Shown here one piece after another: positions 42,201-54,700 of a DNA stretch of 64,000 nt. The notes under the pieces are model-generated. The model saw nothing but the letters and a program-made list of their open reading frames with translations. It ran no database searches and was not told the origin of the DNA. Origin of the DNA: Trichinella spiralis. Lineage: Eukaryota; Nematoda; Enoplea; Trichinellida; Trichinellidae. The stretch lies in the NCBI GenBank assembly GCA_000181795.3, contig CM012953.1, positions 12,899,520 through 12,963,519 on the forward strand, written 5' to 3'. The position numbers were made by a program, and so were the translations under genes. How positions within the stretch are numbered: the stretch's first letter is position 1; each line of letters opens with the position of its first letter.

Positions 42201-45200
42201 TTATCTCAAATTAATCATCTTTAAAAGCTGGTCCGACAATGTTACTCCTTTTCCACTGTTCGAATTGACAACGTCAATTGTGATTATCGACTTGCTTCGG
42301 TCTTGCTCACCGGGTGGCAAAGTGGCACTTATTCGGACTTCACTTCCATCGTTAATCAAAGAACGCTCATGTGCTGCAGCTAATTTACTTACCACTTGTC
42401 TTTCTATCTTAAACAGAAAAAATCATAAATTTTACCATTCAAACAATCTACACCAATCAATCTAATCTGTTCCACCTACATATCTATTCAATTATACTTT
42501 GAAGGTGCGCATACTTCAAAACAAATAAGTATAAATGCATTAAATAAACAACAATAAAGTTTCGATAAAAAAGCAACTTTTAAATTAATTAATTAATTAA
42601 AACAATTACAATGGTTTTAAAATAATCACCTCGTGCTTGATGGATCGAGCACCATAGCGAACATTATAACCATCGGCCAAAACTTCAAGAACATTCTGAT
42701 CCCACGTAAGATGAATTTTATGCTTTTGCAAAGCTTTCATTTTCCAAAATTCAAGTTCACGAGTTACAAGCTGCAACAATTCCGGTCGAGAAAAGGGAAG
42801 AAAATATACAATCTCTGTTATACGTCCAATAAATTCATCACGTTTTAAATGTCTCTGAAAAAAACACATTTTCAAACCATCATTTCACTTGCTACATATT
42901 AATAATGACTATTTTACATTAAAAAAAGAATATCTACATCAAAAATCAATCAATCAAAAAAAGTAAAATTAATAAATAATGCACTGCAACTAAATTTGTT
43001 CACGAGCTGTTTTTAAAATTCAAAATCTTAATTTAAACAGTAAATTAAGATCTCAATTTTGAAATGTCTTTAAAAAAAATTTCCAACGCATATAACCTTT
43101 AATATTGGTTGAACAACGGTTTCTTTGAACTTCCTCGATATGGTCACATTTTCAGCCTCATTTAAATCTTCTATAAAATTGTATATGGATATTTATTTAT
43201 TTATTTAAATCACATAAACAAATACCTAATGTATTGGATAATCGCTTTTCAACCATATCTGCTGTCTCTTTACGCAATTTCAAAGCATGGCTAGCAATTT
43301 CTTCAGCTGCCAAATTCGATGTCATTATAAATATCGCTTCTTTGCAGTCAACCGTTTTACCCATTCCATCAGTAAGCCGACCCTTAAAAAACCATTTTCT
43401 AATTACAAAAAAGACTAATTGACGTGTTCAAAATAAAATTCACTTCATCAAAAAGTTGAAGCATGATAGTCAATACGTCCGGATGCGCTTTTTCCACTTC
43501 GTCAAACAGAACTACCGCATTCGGGCATTCGGTTAAACTCTTCGTCAACTGACCCCCCTGTTGATGACCAACATAACCTGGAGGGGATCCAATAAATTTA
43601 GCAACCTTAAGAAACAAGAAAAATTAATTAACCGAACTCTGATATTACACCAGGAAAAGAAACAGGTAATTTAACAGATGCTATAAAATACAGACATAAT
43701 GATTAAATCTAAAGTTTCAAATATAGACGTTAACGTACTTCATGCTTTTCTTGATATTCGGACATGTCAATGCGGATGAATGACTTTTTGTTATCTTTGT
43801 ACAAATACTGAGCCACTTGCTTTGCTAACTCCGTTTTCCCAACCCCGCTTGATCCAAGAAACAAAAATACAAGCGGGTGTTCATCATTAGTCCATCCATT
43901 TTCTCTCCGACGAATCGCTTAAAACGTCAAATTTTCACATTTTGCTGAACCACTTTATTCACAATTTTTCTCTACCCGATGCTACAGAAGAAATTGCTCC
44001 GTCTTGACCAATCATGTTCTTTTTCACCCTTTCCTCGAAAGGATAATTTTGACGTTCCAAACGTTCTAGCAAAGCTTTCTTTTCAGTATACTGTAATTTT
44101 TACTTTTTATTAAATTTTGACAAAATAAAAAACACTTCTAGACAACCTTTTTTGTGTATCCTTTCAGCAATTCTTCTATTTGTTGATTCTGTGCATAGTT
44201 TACAGGTAACTGCCCAGATTCATTACTCGACAATGGATCGGCACCTATGCAGCAATGCACAATGATGACAAAAATACAATGCTAAATTTAAATATTAAAT
44301 GGTTAAATTCAAAATAAAAATTCCTAATTAAATCATGTGCAGTATGGAAAAACCCAATATTCTGGGAGTATTTATTATAAAGTTTCTGCTTAAATTTCCA
44401 GAGCTCAGAGATTTCATTCTATCTCCAATTCAGACCATGAACCTTGTCAGACATCACGTTTGGGACACCGGTAATCTCCAGTCCAAAAGACAATATTTCA
44501 CATTATTTGACAATATTTATGGTTGCATATATGCTGGAGAGAGAACAATTAAAGGAATTTTTCGATCAGCCAACTTTCAGTAAGCTATTTTAAGATAGAG
44601 ATTTGGTACTTCTCCTCAGCCAATGATGATTGCTATCAAGCTAAAAAAAGCGGAAAGCTACGCGAAAGCTTTTACCACAGCGAGCGCGGCGACCGCCAAG
44701 CCAACACAATGACTACTTCATCTTACGTCAGTAAGTCAAGTCAACAAATTGGCATAAAGACGCCTCAAGAACAGGTACCTACCCAGATTCAGAAAATAGA
44801 TGCCCAGAAATGATAAAACGATATGATTAACAAAGAGATATCTTCCTATATATCATATATACGGTAGAGGTAGTAGTATCTGTCGTTGTGCGCGTTTGTT
44901 TGAAGGTACTTATTCATGAATTCGTTAAATGTACGCGTTGTTGGGTTTGAGTGATTGTATGGCTGCGATTCCGAATAATAACGTTCATATTTAAATTGCC
45001 CATATGAAAAATCACCATTACCGCATTTTATACAAACAGCAGCTTAATAACAATTTATTTAACTCTTAATAATAAATACAAATTGAAATTATTTTGAAAT
45101 TTTACAAAACACAAAAACAAAATACTGAAAATATTGCTTATACCAGTGATTCCCAAAGTGGGCGATATCGCCCCTTGGGGGCGGTGGGAGGCTGAAAGGG

Positions 45201-46689
45201 GGGGGGGGTTGGGAAGTAAAGGGGCACCTAGAAGCGCATTGTTAATATAAACACAATATGTTTTATGTTTTGTGTTTATACTGATATTTGTTCAGCGGCT
45301 GTTTTTAAGAATATTTATTAAATTTTGTATGTGTTTAATGTAATATGACTCTCTGCAATCTGTTTTCCTCATCTTCTTCGTTCATAGCACTTACGACTGT
45401 TTCTTACCAACCAACATTGAACCCAATGTAGACAAATTAGTCGCAACGCACCAAGCCCATCCATCGCATGAATTATTTCCTCACTATATGATTATTTTTG
45501 AAAGAACACTCAATTTAAATAAATAGTATATTTGAAAATTCATTTTTTTGGCAATAATCTGAGATTGGCATTGGGGACGTTTGAAAAATATATGCCTATC
45601 AAAGGGACAATAGCCTGAAAAGGTTAGGGAAACACTGGTATATACAATTATATTACGGCATACAGAAGAAAATGAAAATCATTATTATGAGCTATGTAAC
45701 AATAAATAAATGATATAAACAACTGTTTAACAAATTAAAAGTTTAAATGAAGCAGACAGTATCTTCTGATATAAAAAATTACATTTATCTTACCATATTC
45801 CATCAACATTTCAACTGCCGGTTTATTATTTCCCAGAACAGCATAGTGCAAAGGTGTCATATTTCGAAACTCTATGTTCTTATTCAACTGGAAGTTAAAA
45901 AATTCTTCTCGTATAAATAGTGCTATTGAATTAAAAAAATATGGTCATTGCACAAAGTGAAAAGTAAAGAAATGTCTACCTTCCAAAAAAGAGATGCGCA
46001 TGTCTCGAGCAACCGTTTGAACATTGCTAAAATTATCTTTAGTATTCACATCTGCACCGTTTTCAAGTAATACTTTCAATGCTCTAAATATGAATTCTAT
46101 TTGTATGTAAAACGGTTGCTCAGCACGGTGAAATATAAATTTTTTTTCATAAGAAACAATAACATAAATAAATCCGCATTAATTATATAATATATTTGAA
46201 TTTCACTTTGGTTAGCAAAACATTTCTATTACTTGCAGCTTCCATGAAATGAAGCAACGTGCAATGCGGTCCAGCCTAAGAAATGTCGCTCGTTGGGATC
46301 AACACCGGATTGTAAAAGTCTGCGTAAAATATTTACTGAAGCAGAATTCGTTGACTCAAAAAGAGCACTCACTTTTTTATAGTTCGTTCGTCATCATCTC
46401 TAGCAGCATACATCAGCTGCATTTTGCGAATATCCTCTCCTAATAACAAACGTTCAGTTCTTTCGTATGCTAAAAAAATAACAACACATTTACCGTGGTT
46501 TCGGTCTCCATTCATGCCGGAAAATTCATAAGTTGTGTAAAATGTAAATCCATAAAACCATCCATCGTTTGCATTAATTTTTCTCAAAAATGGTGCAACT
46601 GCAAATCGGCATCCTAAATATCGAAAATACGACCGCAACCACACCCAATAGCAATGTCGACGCATTCGTGAAGCGAACAATCGCCACAT
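42201..46689 (-). CDS. CLPB: CLPB (Skd3), mitochondrial ankyrin-AAA+ disaggregase, 617 aa, 12 exons
   Basis: In animals CLPB is an ATP-driven disaggregase of the mitochondrial intermembrane space. Exons: 46689-46373, 46319-46233, 46083-45980, 45922-45794, 44244-44147, 44090-43976, 43917-43739, 43605-43444, 43382-43226, 43170-43097, 42854-42630, 42407-42201. The N-terminus is rich in Arg and aromatic residues ([19 protein letters not shown]), fitting a targeting peptide. Ankyrin repeats span about 90-245 ([25 protein letters not shown]). One AAA+ module follows: [20 protein letters not shown], Walker A GSSGVGKT (305-312), pore loop GYVG (353-356), Walker [36 protein letters not shown] and the sensor-2 block YGARSIKHE. 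The single AAA+ module with ankyrin repeats separates it from bacterial ClpB and Hsp104. Human CLPB is 707 aa. Intron 4 (1.55 kb) holds a hAT element. I recall that C. elegans lacks this gene; not verified. Confidence 0.95.
45136..45645. mobile_element. hAT-type non-autonomous DNA transposon (MITE) in CLPB intron 4
   Basis: Element 45144-45637 (494 bp) starts CAGTGATTCCCAAAGTGGGCG and ends AGGTTAGGGAAACACTG. The terminal inverted repeats pair as CAGTGATTCCCAAA with CAGTGTTTCCCTAA. The flanks GCTTATAC (45136-45143) and GTATATAC (45638-45645) match at six of eight positions, the 8-bp target duplication expected of hAT elements. It contains no transposase. A G-rich run of ten or more Gs lies near 45200. 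The mismatched flanks and ends suggest an old insertion. Confidence 0.8.
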
Positions 46690-47194
46690 GTTTACTAAAC
46701 AATTTTAATAAAATTCTAAAATATTGATAATCAATTTCATAACTATTAGTAAATTTACACCACATTTTAATGTTCATAATTATTTGTTTTATGCTAAAAT
46801 ATACCTAGCTATGGCAATATAGCAACATTTTATAAATGTAATTACAAAACACTTCTGAAAGCTACACATATTTCAACATTTTTCTAAAATAAAATCCATC
46901 GTTTTTTTAATTAAATTATTCAGTTTAAAATATCAACATCAACGTTAAAATGGAATCCCATCATGCATTAAAGTATAAACTGCGAATGCTATCGCTTCAT
47001 CAACAAATCAAGTACGATATGTTTTTCTCATATTTAATGAAAATTTATTAGTAACCGCAGTACAAATTTCATCGCAACAATATAACTTGTAAACAATGGA
47101 AACAAAGTTAAGTAAACTTCAAAACAGACTATTCTCACATTTCTCTCTTAAAAATTAAACATTATTAACAATGTGAAACATATAAAATATACAA
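46690..47194. other. 505-base spacer between LAMTOR2 stop and CLPB start
   Basis: LAMTOR2 and CLPB lie head to tail on the minus strand. I see no clear AATAAA within 200 bases of the LAMTOR2 stop and no exon. It may hold the LAMTOR2 3' end and the CLPB promoter, or, if this genome uses operons, an intercistronic region. Confidence 0.45.
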
Positions 47195-48050
47195 TCATCT
47201 TGGAAGTATGTGAGTCAGTGACGGTTCTAAACAATGCTTGACCGCATGAAGCTAAAAAATAAAAACTCTTAATAAGCAATATGTGAATTCATAAATTTAA
47301 ATTACTTTGCTTCTCAACATGCCAATTTCAACCGTATTATTGGCCACCATACACAATAACAGCGTGGCAACTTTACAAATAGCTATTCTTCCTTCCTGAA
47401 TCATTCAGAAATAAATTTTAAAAAATTCAATTGTAAACATACCGATCCTTCAAGAAAAAACCATTTCAATTTATCATCACGAAATGTTTCTTGACCACTT
47501 TTCTCATAAGAGCACCAAATGTTAGAAGCAATTGCAGCTATAGCTTCTGCTCGGCTTTCATCACAACCAGCGTGACAAAGTACCATTCCTTCACGATTCA
47601 TCAAGCTAAAAATTCATTTAAAAATCAAATCTAAATTTTAAATGCATATTAAAGTAAATAAACATGTGCAAAACAAAATTTTTTTTCGAAAATGTAAAAC
47701 TTTTATACTCATTTTTGAATAAGCTGTCAGTCTTCAACAAATGTACCATATGCATTCACATCTCATTTCTGATAACTGTCATGTTAAAAAACTTATAAAA
47801 AGCATTTATAAACTAAAAATACATTTGAAAATAATTAACATATATATACTCATTAAAACTTTCTCAAATTATACACTTATTATCGTCAAAAACGCCAGTG
47901 GTATAAGATTAAGCATAAACAGCATCCGCTAGCAGTTAAGAAAATTTACAATGTTGAAATTATTAAACATAAACCTTCTTACAGCGTCCCTGTGAGTCCT
48001 TCTGCATTGGCTTGACAAAGGATACTGTTTAAAACAGTTGGTCTAATCAT
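47195..48050 (-). CDS. LAMTOR2: LAMTOR2 (p14), Ragulator subunit, 125 aa, 4 exons
   Basis: Roadblock-domain subunit of the lysosomal Ragulator complex, which pairs with LAMTOR3 (MP1), anchors Rag GTPases and scaffolds mTORC1 and MAPK signalling on late endosomes. Exons: 48050-47983, 47605-47443, 47395-47306, 47251-47195. The protein has 125 residues, as in human, and aligns along its whole length: MIRPTVLNSILCQANAEGL, LLMNREGMVLCHAGCD, AIAAIASNIWCSYEKSGQE, EGRIAICKVATLLLCMVANN, VEIGMLRSKL and the C-terminal VKHCLEPSLTHILPR. The ATG at 48050 corresponds to the human start. All splice phases close (CT|C TTG at the first junction). It sits 505 bases upstream of CLPB on the same strand. Confidence 0.95.
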
Positions 48051-51000
48051 TTTTTCAGTAAATAAATATGCAAGAAACAGTATTACATAATGATTTTCAA
48101 GTATTATTAAATTACAAAAAAGCATACATTATTCATAGCAGTAATACAATATCACTATTTAATATTGAATATTTAAATAATCATTAAATTGTTTTAATGT
48201 TCAAATGAATATAAGTTTTACAAAGAGATCAAATGCATCATTTTTCAAAAGTTAAAAACAATTTCAAGTATTTTAATTTTGATATAGTTAATTTTTTCAG
48301 CTCGATTATCATAAAATTAAAATATTGTCAACATATTTACTAAAAAACCAAAATTTTGTTTGTTATTCATTATTTAAATTCATTCATGACTGTCATAAAA
48401 CTGTAGCAATTTTGATATCACAAAATACAAATTTGTTTTAGTGTACTGTTTGTGGGTAATGTTTTCTACTGTTGTTTGTCGTTAATGAATCAAGAAATTT
48501 CTTACGCGTTGAAAGCATTTATTATAAATCAAATGCTTTAATTTAATCAGAATATTACAGCGCTCTGACAATTGCACAATTTCTTTAGCAGCTATAATTC
48601 CTGTTTTGTAACTGCTATTGTCTACAGCTTATGTTGTACGAAAACTTTGTTCATTAGCTTAATGGTGGCTTTTCTGTTAAATGAGTTGCTCTATCGCTAT
48701 CTAAATGGTTGTTAATGCGCAAGCTTACATGAAGCATGCAATTATCATCTGACAGCTGCTTTTACGCTGTTTAAACTGCTGGAATATCAGCGAACAGTAG
48801 GAATGCCATTGCCACGTGCATTTGTAACTTCTATCTATATCAGGTTATTAGCCTGATTTTGCGCAGAGTGGCTTGTGAAAGTGAAAGCAGCATCCTTGAA
48901 CTCGTGTGTTTGAAACCAGCTCTGTAATTTTGAAACCAGAATGAGTGGCTTTAAAATCGCAACATATGGTTTTAGGTTGAAGAGCTGTTCTGCTCTACAG
49001 TGCATCTATACTACATTTATAATACAGTGCATCAAATGTATGATAAGTTACAAAATTTTTGTCATTTGTTGAGTAGCATACTAGCAGTAGTAGCTTACAG
49101 TGCAGCAACTTATGAACTTTGCATAATTTTTAAAACTACACGTGTGCTTGTTTAAAAGTTACACAGCAATGTCAGACAGTTAATAATTAAAGGTAAACTT
49201 AAAAGTAAAAAATGTTCAGAGCATTCAGATATTACAGTCAGATGCTTAAAAATGTGACAAATTAGGATCGTCATGAAGTAATTTAATATTCTCAGATTGG
49301 ATAATGACAAGAAAGAATTAGTATTTCACAATTTTTTGCATAAGCTTGCGCACTTCTCTGATTTTCCACGGTGTTTTTCAACATTTGCACATGCGTCCTC
49401 CTCGTCATATTTTTTTGCCTGCTTTTTTAGTCATCTTCTGAATTCTGGCAAGAGTTTGCAGATTGCCTTGGCAATCAGCACTGTCCTCTACATGTTGAAT
49501 TGCCTTATATAGGCTATGCTTGCTTTGCAACCGTAATTGTGCAACAGAAAATGTTACATTTAATGCAATTCTTTTAATATTAATGCATACTTTAATGCAA
49601 TAATTTAGATTTTTCGATAATGCTGATTCATTCGTATTTTCAAAAATTTTAGATTTTGATAAAGAAGCCTATGCTTTGTCGATTTGTACAAATTATCCAT
49701 CTCAAATAATGGCCGAAAGAAGTATATGAAAAAGTATTTGGTGAGAGTAACATTTTTTACTATAACTGTTGCAGGTTATAAATAGGTACTTATCTATTGA
49801 ATTTTCAAATAAATTATTCAAGCATAAAATAGTAATGTTAGTAGTTTGTATAATTTAAGCGTATACAATCTGAGGCAAAGCATAATCACTCAAAAAGGTT
49901 TCAAAAAACTGATCTCTGTTTGTTGCGAAATATTTGTATGTGTTCGCGATGTTATATTCCTGTGAACTTTGCATATTTATGTATCAGTGAGTTTGTGAAT
50001 TATCACGGTCGTGTAATTTTCTAAGAAATGCCCATGTTTATTTAAAATGTTGCTAACCGACATGGTTGCTTCAGAGACGGTTGTCAATCAAAAATGAATA
50101 ACTTTATCAAGTTTCAGTACGGCTATTTTTCAAAAGTAAAACTGGAAAGCGAAATTGAATAGCGTGCATTATCAAAGTAAAGCTGTCTTATATTTTTGTT
50201 TCATTTGTTATTTTGCACTTGTTAAATTTTATAAATACTAGACGATATGAATTGAATATGCATTTTGAGTAACTGAATTTTTGTTTATTAAAGTAGAAAT
50301 TGTATTATGTTAATTTTTATGTTTTAAAGATTTTTTATGGCTATGATAATAAAATGAATAAGCATAAACAGAAATTAATTTTTCCACATTTTTACATTTA
50401 TAAAAGAATATAGAATACTGCTTATGAACGACAGCAAATAATAAGTTTTGCGTATTTTGTTTGTTGTTATTTTTGATGTATTTCTATGTATGTGATCTAT
50501 TTGTACTACTCGCTTCAACTATAATATTTTTATATTAATTTTTGTATTAAAAACAGCTGTTAATAAAAGTAAATTAAATGAAATTCTTTGTGTTAATAAA
50601 AGGAAAGGTGAAATCATGCTTTTTCATGTTCATTCTTGTATTTCAGTGTTTAAAAATCAATTTATCCAGTCCATCAGACAATGAAACACTCAAAGGGCAT
50701 TAATTTTTTTCATTTTACGCACTAAGTGGCGCTAGTAGTCAATGACAGAATAATGTGTCCCGTTAAGAGAACATTCACCAGAAAATTGTTATTCAACTAG
50801 CAAATCATATAATTCTTTGAATTAACCAATCAGAGTGATCACACAAAGTCCAATTGACAAAAATGCATATACAAAGCCGGCTGTGCTTATTTTTCGTGCT
50901 CTGAACATTTTTAAATTAAACAGTAAACCATGCATGAAATTTGTTTAGCCGTATTTCAAAATTGAATTAAAAAATTGGATTGAAATTACATTAAAAAGAA

Positions 51001-51165
51001 CGTGTATATTATTTATCTACTGTACGTGAACTACATTTTTCAATGCTACTTTTTTATTTTTTTTCCTGCTCAGATATTTGAGTTTTATGAATGATTTTAT
51101 ATTATGTATTTAAAAAAATGAATTACAAAATGTTAATTTAGTTTCTTAGTTACTTGAGAAATGCA
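48051..51165. other. 3.1 kb spacer upstream of LAMTOR2
   Basis: No gene could be assembled. An E-box CACGTG lies at 48813-48818, about 760 bases upstream of the LAMTOR2 ATG. At 49297-49512 a GC-richer patch is open in several frames on both strands but shows no family resemblance. The rest is AT-rich. Confidence 0.55.
48813..48818. promoter_or_regulatory. E-box CACGTG upstream of LAMTOR2
   Basis: A single CACGTG in a GCCACGTGCA context. TFEB/HLH-30 factors bind GTCACGTGAC-like sites at lysosomal genes; this is only a core match and distant from the start codon. Confidence 0.2.
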
Positions 51166-51787
51166 ATGGATTCCCTACGTGTCACTATTGTTGAAATTGG
51201 CCCTTACATTTTTCCTCTTTGTTTGACATTTACAAGCTTATACCAGGTTGAAATGCTCTTTTGTATACTTTATATATAATGTGCTTTGATTTAATAAGAA
51301 TATGACTTTTAGCTTTCAACTGGCGTTTGGTGGGTGTGGTCGGTAATGCCAGCAGAGTAATTACAGGTGTTTCTTACTTTAACAAAATTTTTTCTTTTTA
51401 GATTTTTACAATTTCCGCTTGCATACAAGCATTGATTACTTGTTTCCAACCGAAACTTGTCGGTTAGTGATTGATAATATTTTGTTTTTTAATTCACTTA
51501 TATTATTTATGACTTCAGGTCATTATCTGTTTCGCCTTCTCAATTCTTTTACACTGCTTGCTGGTTTTTTTTGGCTTCTATTTGTTGTTTGGTCTACTTA
51601 TGAACTTTGCCTTTATACAAACGGAATTTTGCCCCAGTCTGCTTTAATCAAGTAGGAAATTTTAAATTGCTTTCCTTCAAGCTAACTATTAAATTTCAGT
51701 GAAAGCTCTATACTGGCTGTTATTGTTATTTGGTGTAGTTTACTACGCATATCGGCAAAAGATCGGTATTGGAAACTTTTTTCTTAA
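51166..51787 (+). CDS. Tentative small four-pass membrane protein, 130 aa, 5 exons
   Basis: Assembled from phases: 51166-51246, 51313-51342, 51402-51462, 51519-51651, 51700-51787, total 393 bases ending in TAA. Every junction has GT and a TTTTAG or TTCAG acceptor. The product is almost all hydrophobic, with about four helices (near 8-27, GVWWVWSIFTISACIQALI near 32-50, LLNSFTLLAGFFWLLFVVW, and SSILAVIVIWCSLL), an acidic NES segment before the last helix and a short basic end (RISAKDRYWKLF). I do not recognise the family; ERG28-like and other small tetraspan ER proteins were considered, but none aligns convincingly. The 30-base second exon is unusually small. An alternative third-exon frame reads through 51419-51655 as one open stretch, so the model may be wrong in detail. 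Confidence 0.45.
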
Positions 51788-54700
51788 AACTTTTATCAGA
51801 AAAAAAATTATTTTTCTCGTCTTCATAAACAGTTTCCTTTTACTAATTGCTTGTACATTTGATATTTGCAACTTTTAATGCAAGAAAAATAATGATAAAT
51901 AACAAGCAGTAGGCAAAATTTGATAAGCAGTCTGTAGCAACTTTGTCTGACGATAATGAAACACATCTGGACAGTTTCATTTGCAAGGTTATTGATACCA
52001 AGGTAACCATGAGTTTTATTTTTATTTTAAGAAGTCGTTTACGGCAGCTAATTCGCAAATTCTTACGAGTGACTATTGCTATCACCTGTGGCTTTGTCTT
52101 GCTGTGGGCTGGCTTCTGTAAAACAACATACAGTTTTCCCATGCCTTATCACTCTACATTTCAAACGGTTGAATCTGACTTTTAGAAGGATGCATTATAA
52201 CTAGCTGTGATAAAAGCGGAAACGCTGTTTGATTAATTAAATACTGCGTGAAGTTTGTTTTGCCGTCGACAAATTACACTGTGATTTGGCATATGTGACT
52301 GTGAATGAATGAATGTTGGTTTGTTGAAATAAGCATTCGCTTTCAAAATGAAAAATTGAATTGACACTGCTTTTTGTTTTAATAAATAATTGTCTGTATT
52401 GAAAAATCATATACACCATGCAAGCAGATTATTTTTACACAATGAAATTTTTAGTTGATAAGTGTTATTACTTAAAATTTATAAAGCATCTTTTCTAGTG
52501 TTTAGTGAAACATCATAACAATAAACAAATGAAGAAGCAGTTTCCTATTAACGCAAATATGCATTAGAAAATCCTTCAAATTATTATATTTACAAGCAAT
52601 CTGTTGTCATTGTAAAAATCACAATCATTTTTTGTTCTGAAAAAATACATTCATGTTCATCGTCATGAGTTATTTTATCAAGTTGTACTATTTTGTTTCT
52701 AAACAAATTAATTTCTTGCACTAAAAATCAAGATTTACTAAACTTATATTAAGAAAAAGCATCATGCTTCATTACAGCTAATATGGAAATGATAAATTAT
52801 TTAAAGAACGAATAACAAAAAGTATCACATGTCAAAAGTATTTGCTCATTATTATTTATACATTAGCTTAGTAAACATTATTTATTCATTCACTTGTGGG
52901 AAAGAAATGATCATTTTACATTATTGACAAAAATCGTTTGTCTAAACCTAATTAAAGTGTTCATGCTTTCCAATGATATAAAAGTGGCACATTGTTTTCA
53001 GAAAACATACTAAAAATATTCTTTAACCCACCCTTTAGCCAGAAGCTATTAAATTCATCGATAATTATTCAGATGCTAACAGGTTGATTGAAATCACTTT
53101 TGACTGCTTTGTCAGTCAATAAAGCAAGACAATTTATCATTCAATGTCCCCCTGAAAACTTTACGATTATTTATTTAGCTGTCTGTTTTTTTTATTTTAT
53201 CTTAATCACAATGTTAAATTTTCATTTTGATTTCCCGTTTATTTTGCAAACATGGAACATGTTTTAATTTCAATTTCTATAAAATCTGTGAATAAAATTA
53301 TAATAAGATTAATTATGAAACATTAGTATTAAAATGTGAAGTAAATTTTAATTTCACCTCAACTCAGCAGCTATTCATAATGTTATAATTATTTAGCTGA
53401 GAGTCTCGACATCATAAAATTAAGATTAGTACGCAATGATTTGACGACTCATGCAATTGCATGTAATTCCATGTAGTAAGTGGACTGTAATTTGATTCTT
53501 AAGGACTCAGTTCAACCCTCAGTAAAAATGGCACATCTCACTGATCTATCCCTTTCTACTGTAGGCAGACTATCGCCAAAATCAGCCATATGCAAAAATA
53601 CTTACGGTCATCGAGTAAACAAAAACAGAGAGGTACATTTTATTTTCAACCACACAGCAAACCACAAAAGGAATTTTCTTAAGACAGAAGCACCTGAACT
53701 ACTACTGCTTTTCAATACAATTCATGCATTTGTTTTATTTTCTCCTTTTTCTTCTCAGATATTAGTGCGCAGTCTTAGCATTAGCACTGTGTCAAAACAA
53801 TTCAAGTAATAATAATTTGCATCACTGAAAGTTCAATTGTACCTTTGTTTATTAATGTTAGGATCCTCTCAGAGCAAACAATCGCTGTTTGTGTGTAATT
53901 TGATGTTCAATCAATTCCATGTAGAAGGTGTACTGCGGCTGAACTTTAGACCTTAACTGAGAACTACAAAGCTGAACAAACATTCGTATCACCTGAGAAA
54001 AGTGTACTCCATAAGTAAAATATTGGTGAAGTTTTCATGCAGTGTCCTGGCAGTTTGTAGAAATATGCTTAATATTTACTTTGTAGAAGTTTCATATGGC
54101 TTCTTTACAACAAAATGGAAAAAATTACTAGGGAACAGTAATACAACTTTCACTGTAAACCATAAGCTGTTTCTTATTTTCTAGAAAATTTAAAACTGTT
54201 TTTAACAATGATTACTAAATTCTGTACACAGTATTTTTGATGAGACTTTTATTTTATTATATAAATTATTCACAGATAGCCCAAAATACATTAATTTTTT
54301 TAGCATATGAGTATTCCACACAACATATGTCATTATTATAGATAGTCATTAATGTTAGTATGGCGTATATGCAGTGTAAGATATTCAGTCACGTATAAGA
54401 TTTTGAAGTAATAGTTAATGAATGCATTTCATAAATATAGTGAGGACTCCATTTTTTGCATTTTGGTCATATGCAGTTTATTTTTTACATTTTGCAGTTT
54501 TTTGTTTATTAACTTATAAATTCTTTGGTCATTCAGAACTAAAATTGCATGCTTCTAAAGAGAATTGATACAATCTATCAGTTTTTGCCACTGTGTAAAA
54601 AAACATGAGTACTATTAAAATCATTTGAACTTACCGCTAAAATATCATAATGTGATTTGAAAAGAATAACGATGACTAAACCAAATCAAAAAAACCTCGC

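Noticed and set aside
45150-45220. G-rich run and GGGCG palindrome as a promoter or G-quadruplex site
   Set aside because: It is part of the terminal region of the hAT-type element; similar GC-rich ends are typical of that group.
51943-52185. 80-codon frame with one hydrophobic helix just after the four-pass gene
   Set aside because: No splice or family support; too short to separate from chance.
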